Assembly (NCBI GenBank): GCA_049324695.1
Contig: JBMOMJ010000005.1
Coordinates: 1-64,000 of the forward strand
Origin: PMG-095 sp049324695
GTDB lineage: Bacteria; Myxococcota_A; Polyangia; Polyangiales; Polyangiaceae
Length of the DNA stretch: 64,000 bases
Direction of reading: 5' to 3'
Below the pieces are notes generated by a model that was not told the DNA's origin, did no database searches, and saw nothing but the letters and a program-made list of their open reading frames with translations. Shown in pieces: positions 17,465-26,257 of the stretch. Both the position numbers and the translations under genes were made by a program. The first letter of the stretch is position 1; the number at the start of each line of letters is the position of its first letter.

Positions 17465-19315
17465 TCACTGCCCGAGGTTTGTAGAGAGTCGTCCGGGCCT
17501 CAGCATGACGTCAAACTCTTTCGGCGGGTCGGTACTTCCGGGCGGCGGGATGAACTGACAACGTACCCGACGCGGGCCATCCCTGAGCGGGATCTGCCGC
17601 TGACTGGGTACGGGAAACTCTCCCAGCGCGCCACAGGTAACCACGCTGCCCGGCGGCCCGCGTAGGTCGAAAGTCGCGGGCCGAAACTCGATGCGGCCCT
17701 GCACGGTCTGAACGTCTCCTGGACCCGTGGCTGGCCTGAGCTTCACCCTCAAGGTCTGTCCCGGCTCGCAGCACTGTTCGTCCGGCGCGATGAACTCGAA
17801 TAGGTGTTCGCCGGGCGCGAGCTCCTGAATTTTGCCGAACCAGGGCGTTTCCTTGCCGTCGATGCGAACGGTCGCACTCTGCGGACCAATCACCAGGACC
17901 TGCACGCGCGCGACGCCTTCCTCGGGCGCGGCGCTGCCCACCTCACTGGCGTCGCTCGAAGCACGCGGCGGAACACGCTGCGGTCGTCTGCTGATTGCGC
18001 TGGCTGACGGCGTTGGCTGCAGAGCAGAGGCCGAGGGCAAAGCTTGCGTGGGTGTCGAGCTGGGCGGCGCCGAAGGCCCGCTCGCGGGGCTCGAAGCGGC
18101 GCCAACTGGGTTGGCATCCGCAGGCGCTGAAGAGCGACGTGTCAAAGCGAGCGCGGTGGCAGCAACCAACAAGAGAGAAACGGCACCGAGCCCGGCGCGC
18201 TCCAACAAGCGCCGCGTGCGAGCGCCGCGGGCCAGCGTGGACACCGCGGCAAGCAAGCGCGGATCTTGCGGGCGATAGGCGAGCGCGCGGTTGAAGCAAG
18301 CCGCGGCGGTGGGCACATCACGCGCCTTCTGCGCAGTTTCGGCGCGCGCCGTGAGCCGCGCAACGACGCGCTCTTCGTGTTCTTTCCTGTAAGCTCCGGG
18401 ATCCACCAGAAAGGCTTCGAGCTCCTGAGCCGGTGCATCGAACCCCACAGCCGCGAGCTCTTCACGCAGCGCGGTCGAAAGCTCCGCGGCGCTCGCGTAA
18501 CGGTCGTTGGCGGCGTGTGATAGTGCCTTCGACAAGATGGCCGAGAAAGCTGCTCCCACCCGCGGCTCCGCGCGCTCCGGTGGCGTGAACGCACCGTCCA
18601 AAACGCGCCGCAGTACTTGGGCCGGGTTTTTACCGTCGAAGGGCAAGCGCCCGACCATGCACTCGTAGAGCAACACGCCGAGCCCGAACACGTCCGAGCG
18701 CGCCGAAACCTCACCGCCTTCGATTTGTTCGGGGGCCATGTGCGCGGGTGAACCGAGCACCTGGCCCGTCGACGTTACCCCCTGGGCGTCGAGCAGCTTG
18801 GCGATGCCGAAATCGGTGAGCTTCACCGGCAATGGCGTGGGCTCGGGATTGGGAGAGCTCTTTGGTTGGGCGCTGCCAACCAGCACGTTCTCCGGCTTCA
18901 CGTCGCGGTGAATCACACCCAGGCGATGAGCGTGATCGAGTGCGTTGGCGAGCGCGATGCCAACCGCGGCGGCGACTTCGGCCGGAAAGGCGCCGTGCTG
19001 CGCGAGCAGCTTGCGCAGCGTGGTACCGCGCACCAACTCCACGACCAGATAGCGCTCGTCTTCGCCCGCATCCGAGACATCGTAGACCTCCACGATGTTC
19101 GGGTGCCGTAGTTTGGCGACCGCACGCGCCTCGCTCTGGAAGCGCTGCGCCACCTCTTGGTTCTCACGCAGGTGGCGATGGATGATCTTGACGGCGACCT
19201 CGCGACCGAGCCGCTTGTCGCGCGCGCGGTACACCGTGGCCATGCCACCATGACCGATTTCCTCGAGTAATTCGTACTTCTCGAGCTTCGGACTGAGCTC
19301 CCGCGTCGCGCCCAG
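17465..19315 (-). CDS. Membrane Ser/Thr protein kinase (PknB-type), apparent CTG start
   Basis: About 616 aa if started at CTG 19313-19315. The glycine loop is G21-H-G-G-M-A, the ATP lysine K43, HRD at 136-138, DFG at 168-170 and GSPAHMAPEQ after it. About 15 Pro/Ser-rich residues are inserted between the catalytic loop and DFG. A membrane segment near 375-390 precedes a long Ser/Pro-rich extracytoplasmic tail with an all-beta end. The first ATG in frame lies inside the glycine loop, and the frame is closed by a TGA at 19331-19333. No ATG, GTG or TTG occurs between, but CTG has GGGGGAG four bases upstream. It follows pyk closely on the same strand. Confidence 0.88.
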   Translation of the reverse strand: MGATRELSPKLEKYELLEEIGHGGMATVYRARDKRLGREVAVKIIHRHLRENQEVAQRFQSEARAVAKLRHPNIVEVYDVSDAGEDERYLVVELVRGTTLRKLLAQHGAFPAEVAAAVGIALANALDHAHRLGVIHRDVKPENVLVGSAQPKSSPNPEPTPLPVKLTDFGIAKLLDAQGVTSTGQVLGSPAHMAPEQIEGGEVSARSDVFGLGVLLYECMVGRLPFDGKNPAQVLRRVLDGAFTPPERAEPRVGAAFSAILSKALSHAANDRYASAAELSTALREELAAVGFDAPAQELEAFLVDPGAYRKEHEERVVARLTARAETAQKARDVPTAAACFNRALAYRPQDPRLLAAVSTLARGARTRRLLERAGLGAVSLLLVAATALALTRRSSAPADANPVGAASSPASGPSAPPSSTPTQALPSASALQPTPSASAISRRPQRVPPRASSDASEVGSAAPEEGVARVQVLVIGPQSATVRIDGKETPWFGKIQELAPGEHLFEFIAPDEQCCEPGQTLRVKLRPATGPGDVQTVQGRIEFRPATFDLRGPPGSVVTCGALGEFPVPSQRQIPLRDGPRRVRCQFIPPPGSTDPPKEFDVMLRPGRLSTNLGQ

Positions 19316-19344
19316 AGTGCTCCCCCCGTCTCAGCCCCGACCCA

Positions 19345-20748
19345 TCACGGCAGCTGCTCCACGCGCACCGCGTTCGTAGCGCCGCGCACACCCACGCGCG
19401 CGCCGTAAACCATGACGTAGCGCTCGCCGGACTTCACCAAGCCCTGCTGCAGAAGAAACTGCGTCGTTTCGTGAACCTGATCTTCGAAGTTGGCTCGCGG
19501 AGCGCTCAGAACGCGAGGAGCGACGCCCCACAACAGCGCCAGCTGACGCAGAGTGCGCTCGCCCGACGAGAACGCCAAAATCGGCACCATCGCACGCGCC
19601 TTCGAAACGAGCCGCGCCGTGAGACCAGTTTCGGTCAACGTCACGATCAGCTTGGCACCAACTTCGCGGGCAATCGCAACCGCCGCGTGAGCGATCGAGT
19701 CCGCGGTGGTGTGATCGGGCTCGGAGGGATTCGGCAAGAAGAAGCGGCTGCCCTCTGCTTGGCGAATGATGCGGTCCATCATGCGCACGGCTTGGTGCGG
19801 GAACTTGCCGGTGGCGCTCTCAGCCGAAAGCATCACGGCGTCGGCGCCAGTAAACACCGCGTGCGCCACGTCGCTGGCTTCCGCGCGCGTCGGACGCGGC
19901 GAGTCCACCATCGATTGCAACATCTCGGTGGCCACGATCACCGGCTTTCGGTGAATACGGCAGGTACCGATGATTTGCTTCTGGATCACCGGCACGGTCT
20001 CGGGCGGAAGCTCGACGCCGAGATCGCCGCGCGCGACCATGGCTGCATCTGCGGCGCGCACGATCGAGTCGAGGCGCTCGACGGCGGCCGGCGTTTCAAT
20101 CTTGGCAATGATGGGAGTCGGGCGGCCTTTGCGCTCGCAGATGTCGCGCAGCTCTTGAACTTCTTCCGCGCGGCGCACGAACGAGAGCGCGATGTAGTCG
20201 ACGCCCTTCTCGAGACCGAACTCCAGATCCTGCTTGTCCTTCTCGGTGAGCGCTGCGAGACGCAGGCTGCCCGACGGCAGATTCACGCCCATGCGCGGAC
20301 GCATCGGACCGCCGTGTTCGACGCGACAGTGCACGCGCTCGCCGCGCACATCGAGAACGCGGAGCTCCACCTGTCCATCGGAGAGCAAGATGCGATCGTC
20401 GGGTCGCACGTCCTGCGCGAGGCTGTCGTAGTCGACCGCGACGGTCTTATCGTCACCGTTCTTGCCAGCGACCAAATCGATCGTGCCGCCATTTTCGAGC
20501 GCGGCAGGTCCAGTCAGCCCGGTGCGGATCTTTGGTCCACACAGATCTTGCAGAATGGCGACGGGCTTGCCGAGGCGTTCGCTCTCGGCGCGAATGAGAT
20601 CGAAGCGCGCTCCGTGCTCGGCGTGCTTGCCGTGCGAGAAGTTCAGACGCGCCACGTCCATGCCTGCTTCGATGAGCTCTCGGATCCCTTCTCGGGTTTC
20701 TACGGCGGGTCCGATGGTGCAGACGATTTTGGCGCGACGAGCAATCAT
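19345..20748 (-). CDS. pyk: Pyruvate kinase
   Basis: 467 aa from the ATG at 20746-20748 (MIARRAKIVCTIGPAV); the open frame to 20823 adds unrelated residues. Landmarks in order: RLNFSHGKHAEHG (substrate region), the B domain with GKNGDDKTVAVDYDSL, KDKQDLEFGLEKGVDYIALSFVR (in pieces), MVARGDLGVELPPETVP, which holds the catalytic signature, PVIVATEMLQSM, and ADAVMLSAESATGKFP. The C-terminal domain is complete (LIVTLTETGLTARLVSKARAMVPILAFS). It makes ATP and pyruvate from phosphoenolpyruvate. The gene is divergent from lysA and is followed by the Ser/Thr kinase; co-transcription would link a glycolytic enzyme with a signalling kinase. Confidence 0.97.
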   Translation of the reverse strand: MIARRAKIVCTIGPAVETREGIRELIEAGMDVARLNFSHGKHAEHGARFDLIRAESERLGKPVAILQDLCGPKIRTGLTGPAALENGGTIDLVAGKNGDDKTVAVDYDSLAQDVRPDDRILLSDGQVELRVLDVRGERVHCRVEHGGPMRPRMGVNLPSGSLRLAALTEKDKQDLEFGLEKGVDYIALSFVRRAEEVQELRDICERKGRPTPIIAKIETPAAVERLDSIVRAADAAMVARGDLGVELPPETVPVIQKQIIGTCRIHRKPVIVATEMLQSMVDSPRPTRAEASDVAHAVFTGADAVMLSAESATGKFPHQAVRMMDRIIRQAEGSRFFLPNPSEPDHTTADSIAHAAVAIAREVGAKLIVTLTETGLTARLVSKARAMVPILAFSSGERTLRQLALLWGVAPRVLSAPRANFEDQVHETTQFLLQQGLVKSGERYVMVYGARVGVRGATNAVRVEQLP

Positions 20749-20987
20749 TGAGGTTTTTCCGTGGGATGAACGCGAGGGGCCTCGACGTGAAGCAGCTCGC
20801 TCGTGTGGCGCGGAGCATGCCACATGCGGCGGCAGTTCGGGTAGTCAGGCGCGAAGCGAAACATTGTATCCCGAAGCGGCCGACTCTCCGAATTTCGACA
20901 ATTTTGGCCCGCCCTGCTCACGGCTGCACGAGCGCGTACTCGCACTCGATTTGCGACGCCGTACCAACCTGGTATGAGCGGCGCCAC

Positions 20988-22244
20988 ATGACCGGTTTTC
21001 GACGCAATGCGCAAGGCGAAGCCGAGCTGGGTTCCGCCCGCGTGGCCGACGTTTTGAAAGCTTCTGGTGTCGCCACGCCCGCCTACTTCTACGATCTCGA
21101 CGCGATGCGCGCGGGCGCTCGCCGCATCGAAGACGCGTTCGGCGCGCAGCCGCATCTGGTTGCCTACGCGGTCAAGGCAAACTCGGCGGGCCCGGTACTG
21201 CGAGCACTCTTCAATGAAGGCGTCGGCGCGGACGTCGTGTCGGGTGGAGAGTTGCAGTTGGTGCTCGCCGCGGGTGTGCGAGCCGATCGTGTCGTGATGA
21301 GCGGCGTCGCCAAAACGGACCAGGAGCTCGATCTCGCAATCGCCGCAGAGATTTGCGCCATTCAAGCCGAAAGCGCTGAAGAAATCGCGCGCATCGCAGC
21401 CCGAGCTCGTGCCGCGAAGCGACGCGCGCGCGTCGCGCTCCGGTTGAACCCCGGCATCGAGGTGGACACTCACGCCCATATCGCCACCGGACACGACGCA
21501 GCGAAGTTTGGTGTCCCAGTCGTAGACCTACCGGCCGTGTTCGCACGCATCGATGCCGAGGCGGACGCGCTCCTAGCAGTGGGCCTGTCCACGCACATCG
21601 GCTCGATGCAGACCACCCCGGAGGCTTACGAAGCTTCGGCGCGACGCGTCGCAGAGCTCGTGCGCGCGCGATCCGAAAGTGCCGCGGGCATGGAGTACGC
21701 GAATTTCGGCGGCGGCTTCGGCGTCGACTACGGGCAGCGCCCCTGCTCGCCCCCCGAGGACTTCATCGCTGTCGCGCTCAAGGTGGCGCGAGAAGCGCGG
21801 GTGGCGCACCTGCGAGTCTTCGTGGAGCCGGGGCGCTCATTCGTCGCCCCGCACGGAATCTTGGTGGCGCGCGTAGTGCAGCCAAAGGTCACCAGCAAAG
21901 CGCGCTGGTTGATGCTCGACGCCGGCATGAACGACTTGTTGCGCCCCGCCCTCTACAGCGCACATCATCGCATCGAGCCCATCGATCGCGCGCCCGGTGC
22001 CGGTGAGTGGCGCGTCGTGGGCCCGGTTTGCGAAAGCTCGGACGACTTTGGAATTCATCCCATCGGGGAGACGGCACCCGAGTTCGTTGTCATCCGCGAC
22101 GCTGGAGCCTACGGGTACGTGATGGCGAGCGAGTACAACGGCCGCGCGCTGCCCGCGGAAGTCTTCGTGAGCGAAGGTCGTGTACAGAGCGTGATCCCAA
22201 GTCCCGGCGTGGAAGCTTGGATAGCGCGCCGGCTCTCCTCCTGA
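20988..22244 (+). CDS. lysA: Diaminopimelate decarboxylase
   Basis: 418 aa from the ATG at 20988 (MTGFRRNAQGEAELGSARVADVLKASGVATPAYFYDLDA in pieces). The alanine-racemase-like barrel carries the PLP lysine in VAYAVKANSAGPVLRAL, then GADVVSGGELQLVLAAG, HIGSMQTTPEAY, and the C-terminal domain with EPGRSFVAPHGILVARVV, the substrate cysteine in VGPVCESSDDFG, and DAGAYGYVMASEYNGR. It decarboxylates meso-diaminopimelate to lysine. The gene stands alone on the plus strand, divergent from pyk by 239 bases and convergent with the GNAT gene with two bases between the stops. Confidence 0.96.
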   Translation: MTGFRRNAQGEAELGSARVADVLKASGVATPAYFYDLDAMRAGARRIEDAFGAQPHLVAYAVKANSAGPVLRALFNEGVGADVVSGGELQLVLAAGVRADRVVMSGVAKTDQELDLAIAAEICAIQAESAEEIARIAARARAAKRRARVALRLNPGIEVDTHAHIATGHDAAKFGVPVVDLPAVFARIDAEADALLAVGLSTHIGSMQTTPEAYEASARRVAELVRARSESAAGMEYANFGGGFGVDYGQRPCSPPEDFIAVALKVAREARVAHLRVFVEPGRSFVAPHGILVARVVQPKVTSKARWLMLDAGMNDLLRPALYSAHHRIEPIDRAPGAGEWRVVGPVCESSDDFGIHPIGETAPEFVVIRDAGAYGYVMASEYNGRALPAEVFVSEGRVQSVIPSPGVEAWIARRLSS

Positions 22245-22246
22245 GC

Positions 22247-22738
22247 TCAGAAGTCCTTTCGCATCTCGCAAGCGTCGTACACGCCTTGATAGTAGCGAGA
22301 CAGGCGCCGCACCACGTAGAAGCCTCGCTTGCGAAACAGGTCGATGGCGGCAACGTTGGCGTCTGCAGTGTGCAGCGATAGTCCTGGCGAGCCGCGCACG
22401 CGCGCCGCCGACTCCGCTCGTTCGATCAAAGCGCGTCCGACACCGTGCCCCCGCTCGGCTTCGATCACAGCGATGGCCAGCAGCTCGGCACGTTCACGCC
22501 CCGCGACACGCAAAATGGCAAAGCCGATGCGCTCATCGCCGCGCATCGCTATCCAGGTTGGGTGATGCTCGGCCATCCATAACGTCGAGCGCGCCGCGTC
22601 GCGGGAATACTCGCCGAACGCCAAATCGGCGAGCTTCTGCAGAAAGGCCGCGTCTTTTGCCTCTAAGACGCGAATCTTGAGTGGAGCGGTGGCCACCGCC
22701 GCCAATATAGCGCCGCCGCGGCGCCGGTGCTCGCTCAC
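22247..22738 (-). CDS. GNAT-family N-acetyltransferase
   Basis: 163 aa. The fold is that of RimI-like GNAT enzymes: IRVLEAKDAAFLQKLADLAFG at the start, ERIGFAILRVAGRERAELLAIAVIEAERGHGVGRALIERAE with the acetyl-CoA loop RGHGVG, then LHTADANVAAIDLFRKRGFYVVRRLSRYYQG with the AxxLFxKxGF signature. The substrate, protein N-terminus or small molecule, cannot be read. The stop is two bases from the lysA stop (convergent). The start overlaps the end of the lipoprotein methyltransferase gene by four bases, so the two are coupled. Confidence 0.9.
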   Translation of the reverse strand: MSEHRRRGGAILAAVATAPLKIRVLEAKDAAFLQKLADLAFGEYSRDAARSTLWMAEHHPTWIAMRGDERIGFAILRVAGRERAELLAIAVIEAERGHGVGRALIERAESAARVRGSPGLSLHTADANVAAIDLFRKRGFYVVRRLSRYYQGVYDACEMRKDF

Positions 22739-23601
22739 GGTTTGGCGTACACGAGCGCAAAGCGATCGCTGGTTCCTCGCCGCTCACCGGCGACGCGCGG
22801 CGAGGTGCTCCAGTCACGTGGGTCGTCGGGAACGCGCCAAACCGACGATTCGCGCAGCAGGCGGAAACCAGCCTTTTCTATCTCGGCGCGCAACGCCGAC
22901 TCTTCGATGCGATGCAGCGTCTGCACGTCTGCAAGGCCGCTACCGGCGCGCGCACTGTGATCGAGCAAAACGTACACGCCACCCGGCTTCAAGGCATTGA
23001 AGATTGTCTGATTCATGCGCGCGCGGTCGACGTTTTGCCACACGGTGTCGTGATAGAAGAGCACATTCACGACGGCATCGAGGTCCTTCGCTTCGGGTGG
23101 AAGCGGATCGTCGAAGTCGCGGTCCACTCGCACGACATTTTTCATAATCGGCTTGGACAGCCGTGCACTCCAGGGCTTCTCCGCGAAACGCTCGAGGATG
23201 AACTTCGAGTTCTGCCCATACACGACCCCGCTCGGACCGACGGCACGCGCCAAGAGCTCCGTGGTGTAACCGCCACCCGCACCAATCTCAGCGACCTTCA
23301 TGCCGGGACGCACGCCGATGAGCTCGAGCAGCTCGGCAGGGTGCCTGCCAGCGTCGAGCGCACGATCTTCTTCGCTGCGATCCGGAGCAGCAACCACGCT
23401 CTTTGCGTCGAACGCCGCAGCGCTGGGAGCGGCGGCGTTGACCTGCGTGGTCGCGGGCGCCGCGCTCGGCGAAGCTACGGCCGGAGCAGCGGCGGGTGAC
23501 TGATTTTGCGTGCAACCGAAGATCGCAAACAGCCCGATCACTGCAACGCCGCTGGCCCACGGAAGAAAGAAACTTCGACCCAGAGCAAATCCGTCTTGCA
23601 T
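22735..23601 (-). CDS. Lipoprotein-type predicted methyltransferase (COG4798-like)
   Basis: 288 aa. The N-terminus is a lipoprotein signal: a hydrophobic core from about residue 16 to 28 and the lipobox LFAIFGC (Cys about 30), then an Ala/Pro/Ser linker to about residue 65. The rest is a Rossmann methyltransferase domain: ELLELIGVRPGMKVAEIGAGGGYTTELLARAVG with motif I, VYGQNSKFILERFAEKPW, LDAVVNVLFYHDTVWQNVDR and LKPGGVYVLLDHSARAGSG. Predicted methyltransferases of this group often have signal peptides, which is odd because SAM is cytoplasmic. Coupled by overlap to the GNAT gene. Confidence 0.8.
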   Translation of the reverse strand: MQDGFALGRSFFLPWASGVAVIGLFAIFGCTQNQSPAAAPAVASPSAAPATTQVNAAAPSAAAFDAKSVVAAPDRSEEDRALDAGRHPAELLELIGVRPGMKVAEIGAGGGYTTELLARAVGPSGVVYGQNSKFILERFAEKPWSARLSKPIMKNVVRVDRDFDDPLPPEAKDLDAVVNVLFYHDTVWQNVDRARMNQTIFNALKPGGVYVLLDHSARAGSGLADVQTLHRIEESALRAEIEKAGFRLLRESSVWRVPDDPRDWSTSPRVAGERRGTSDRFALVYAKP

Positions 23602-23688
23602 GATTCTCCCGGCGGCCGAAAGCGGACGCGCACCTCGCGCGGAACCTAAGGAAGCCGCACCGGAACGCCAAGCCCCGCCGGTAGCTTT

Positions 23689-25863
23689 TTATTCCCCGCT
23701 GCGCTTGAACGAGGCGGACGGATTACGCACTGCTTGGTTGCGCGAACTGCTGGGCGGCCGCGAATTACGCAGCGCGGGCAAGGTACCGCTCGACTCCAAG
23801 CGGCGTGCGCCACTGCCACGACCCGGCGGCACCGAGCGAGTTCGATACACTTCCCCTTCGACCACGATCTCGACACCCAACGTGCGGCAGCGCCGCGCCA
23901 CCCGGTCGAGATCCGCCCCCGGCACGATCAGCAAACCCGCAGGCGGTGACGGATCGATGAACAGATCCGACGTCTGACGGCGCGTCCGCAGAAGCTCTCG
24001 CACCTCGGGATCGTCGACCCACAGGAAACCCATCGTAGGCACGAACTCGCCACGGCCCACGACCGCGCTCGCCTGCGTCAACAAGCGTGCAATTGGATCC
24101 GGCAAAGGTGCCAGTTGCTCGATGCGGGCGCGGATCACGTCCGCTTCGAAGCCCGCGCTGAGCGCGTGAGCGATGCCCTGGGGTGTGATGTGCAAATCGA
24201 GCGCGCCGCTCACGCCGCCGATCTCGACGAAGGGAGCCAACGCAATCACCGAACCAATCTTGGCTCCGCGACCCACACGCACCGCTTGATTGTCGAGGAA
24301 GCGGCTCTGCTCGCTGGCTCGCTTCGTATCTTCGACGTCGGTCAAGTAGCTGCGGCCGCGCGGCGTGATGCGCAACGTGGGCCCGATCGGATCCGACGAC
24401 TCGCCTTCGGCGTCACCGATGTCGACCACACCGAGCGCGTGCAAACTTTCGAAGGCAATCCGCCGCGCAATTTCCGCCGGCTGAATTGCCTCGAAGCCTC
24501 CACGCTGCGCCCAACGCTCAATCAGGCGGCCCACGCCTGGAGTGCGCGCGTCAGAGCGCACGTAGCCCGCAATTGCTTCCCACGGCACCCAACGGCCATC
24601 GCCGAGCTCCTGCAGCGCGTCCAGCACCAGCTCGCGCAGCACACCAACGGCGCTGGTCTCGCGCGCCTCGGGAGGAGCACGCAACACCTCACCGTCGAGC
24701 CGCGCCTCGTCCCAGGCACCACCGCGGCGCCAAGCATCGAACAGCGCGCGCCCGAGCTCCTGCACGTCAATCGAACCGGGCGGAGCCGCCAAACCAACAG
24801 CAGATGGATCCCACAAGCCGATCGCGCGACTCAAAGCGGCGATGAAGCCGATCACTTCGGGATCGCGCCCGAAGCGAGCGGAAAACTTCTGAATCAGCGA
24901 ACGCGGCGTGCCCACCGAAGGCCGCACATCGATGGACGGATCGCGCACCGCCAGCGCCATCGCGAGCCCGAGCGCCGCTGGATCTTCCGCAAAACGCGCG
25001 CGGTGCGGAGCATGATCTTCACCCAGCACGAAGCTGCGAATCTGGTGACGATGTGCCTCGCGCTCGGCTTGACGCTGCGCGCCGACAACCGCCGCGATCT
25101 CCGAAGGGATGACGTGACGATTCGGGTGCACCGGAATCAAGAAACCGCGGCGTTCCAGCGCAAAACCCACACCACGTCGCGAGGGCGTCGCGCCCGAAGC
25201 ACCTCGCAAACGCATCGGCTCGCGCTCGAGATCGAGCAGCTCTTCGGTGTCGACTTCGCCGCCCACGCGCTCGATGGCCGTCAGCAGCTTGCGCTCGAGC
25301 GGCGCCAGTTCTTCGACCTCACGCGTGAGCTCCGTCGAGGAAGTGAGAACCTCCCACGCGGGTTCGAGACAAAGCGCAACTGGTGGCGTCGCCGGGCGGC
25401 CCAAGTAATGACCCGCAATGGTCGCGGCCACGTCCTGCCCGAGTTGATGCAACAGCGCGCGCACACCGCGTGGATCTTCACCTTCCCACGAGCGCATCAC
25501 CAGCATGTGCGCAATCGGCAATAAGAGCTCGATGCCACGCGTTCCACTGCGCGCAAACACGACGCCGCGCGCGATCAGGGGCTCGACCGCAGCAGGCAAG
25601 CTGGGCGTGACCAGCACGCCGCGCGCTTCGGCAATGCGGTGCAAAAGCTCGCGCGTGGGGCCCGGCAGCACGTTGGGATCGCGTAACTCCGGTAGCTGAA
25701 TCAAAGAGCGCGCAACCTGCGACGGAACGTCGATGCGCTTCGCCTCGTCGACCCGTATCTTCAACCTCTCGATTAGCGATTCGAGCTCACGGTCAGGCAG
25801 CTGCCTGAGCACGTCGACGAGACGGATGGCAGAGGGGGTTTGGTTGCGGTCTTTGGAGGACAT
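23689..25863 (-). CDS. Helicase_C_3-type protein (XPB helicase-associated domain), no helicase motor
   Basis: 724 aa. There is no Walker A or DEAD/DExH motif. The C-terminal third (about 545-690) looks like the domain found at the N-terminus of bacterial XPB helicases and in stand-alone actinobacterial and myxobacterial proteins: LDLHITPQGIAHALSAGFEADVI, ARIEQLAPLPDPIARLLTQAS, VDDPEVRELLRTR and LIVPGADLDRVARRCRTLGVEIVVEG. The N-terminal two thirds are helical with winged-helix-like segments (EELAPLERKLLTAIERVGG, GVGFALERRGFLIPV). A DNA-binding or DNA-unwinding accessory role is likely. It is divergent from the HD gene, with no helicase or nuclease gene beside it. Confidence 0.65.
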   Translation of the reverse strand: MSSKDRNQTPSAIRLVDVLRQLPDRELESLIERLKIRVDEAKRIDVPSQVARSLIQLPELRDPNVLPGPTRELLHRIAEARGVLVTPSLPAAVEPLIARGVVFARSGTRGIELLLPIAHMLVMRSWEGEDPRGVRALLHQLGQDVAATIAGHYLGRPATPPVALCLEPAWEVLTSSTELTREVEELAPLERKLLTAIERVGGEVDTEELLDLEREPMRLRGASGATPSRRGVGFALERRGFLIPVHPNRHVIPSEIAAVVGAQRQAEREAHRHQIRSFVLGEDHAPHRARFAEDPAALGLAMALAVRDPSIDVRPSVGTPRSLIQKFSARFGRDPEVIGFIAALSRAIGLWDPSAVGLAAPPGSIDVQELGRALFDAWRRGGAWDEARLDGEVLRAPPEARETSAVGVLRELVLDALQELGDGRWVPWEAIAGYVRSDARTPGVGRLIERWAQRGGFEAIQPAEIARRIAFESLHALGVVDIGDAEGESSDPIGPTLRITPRGRSYLTDVEDTKRASEQSRFLDNQAVRVGRGAKIGSVIALAPFVEIGGVSGALDLHITPQGIAHALSAGFEADVIRARIEQLAPLPDPIARLLTQASAVVGRGEFVPTMGFLWVDDPEVRELLRTRRQTSDLFIDPSPPAGLLIVPGADLDRVARRCRTLGVEIVVEGEVYRTRSVPPGRGSGARRLESSGTLPALRNSRPPSSSRNQAVRNPSASFKRSGE

Positions 25864-26257
25864 GGTGGGATACCCAGGAGCCGTCAGCTAGGCTCCGCTC
25901 GGGCGCTTGGGGTCCCCCTCCGTGGGTCCAACCGAGCGCGCCGTTTCGCTTTCAGCCAAAAGAGTAACCAGCCTACTCAAGCTCGGAAACGCCCCGTCCG
26001 CAAGGGTGACACGTCACTTTCGCGCAGTGATTGTGCGGTTTTGCCATGCGCACTCGCTCCGGAGGGCCATTTTTCCGGGGCGCGTGCCCCCGAACCATGA
26101 TTTTTCGGCGGTTTTCGCCAGCGACAGCACACCAGCCGGCTTCGATCAGGCGAAATACGTGGACCCGCCGACCGTCTTCGCCAGCAGCCCCGTTCAACCC
26201 TGTTCTGTTCACCGCAGCCGCAACGCGAACCGAAAGCAGAGTATACCCTCCCGCCGA
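25864..26257. other. Divergent intergenic region between the Helicase_C_3 and HD genes
   Basis: About 390 bases without a convincing gene. The open frame of the HD gene extends through it, but without domain-like sequence. TATACC at 26242-26247, 11 bases before the HD ATG, could be a -10 element for a nearly leaderless transcript; no good -35 hexamer is seen. Confidence 0.4.

Noticed and set aside
19471..20751. 426-codon plus-strand open frame opposite pyruvate kinase
   Set aside because: Pure antisense of a confident pyk gene, with an Arg/His-rich composition typical of shadow frames.
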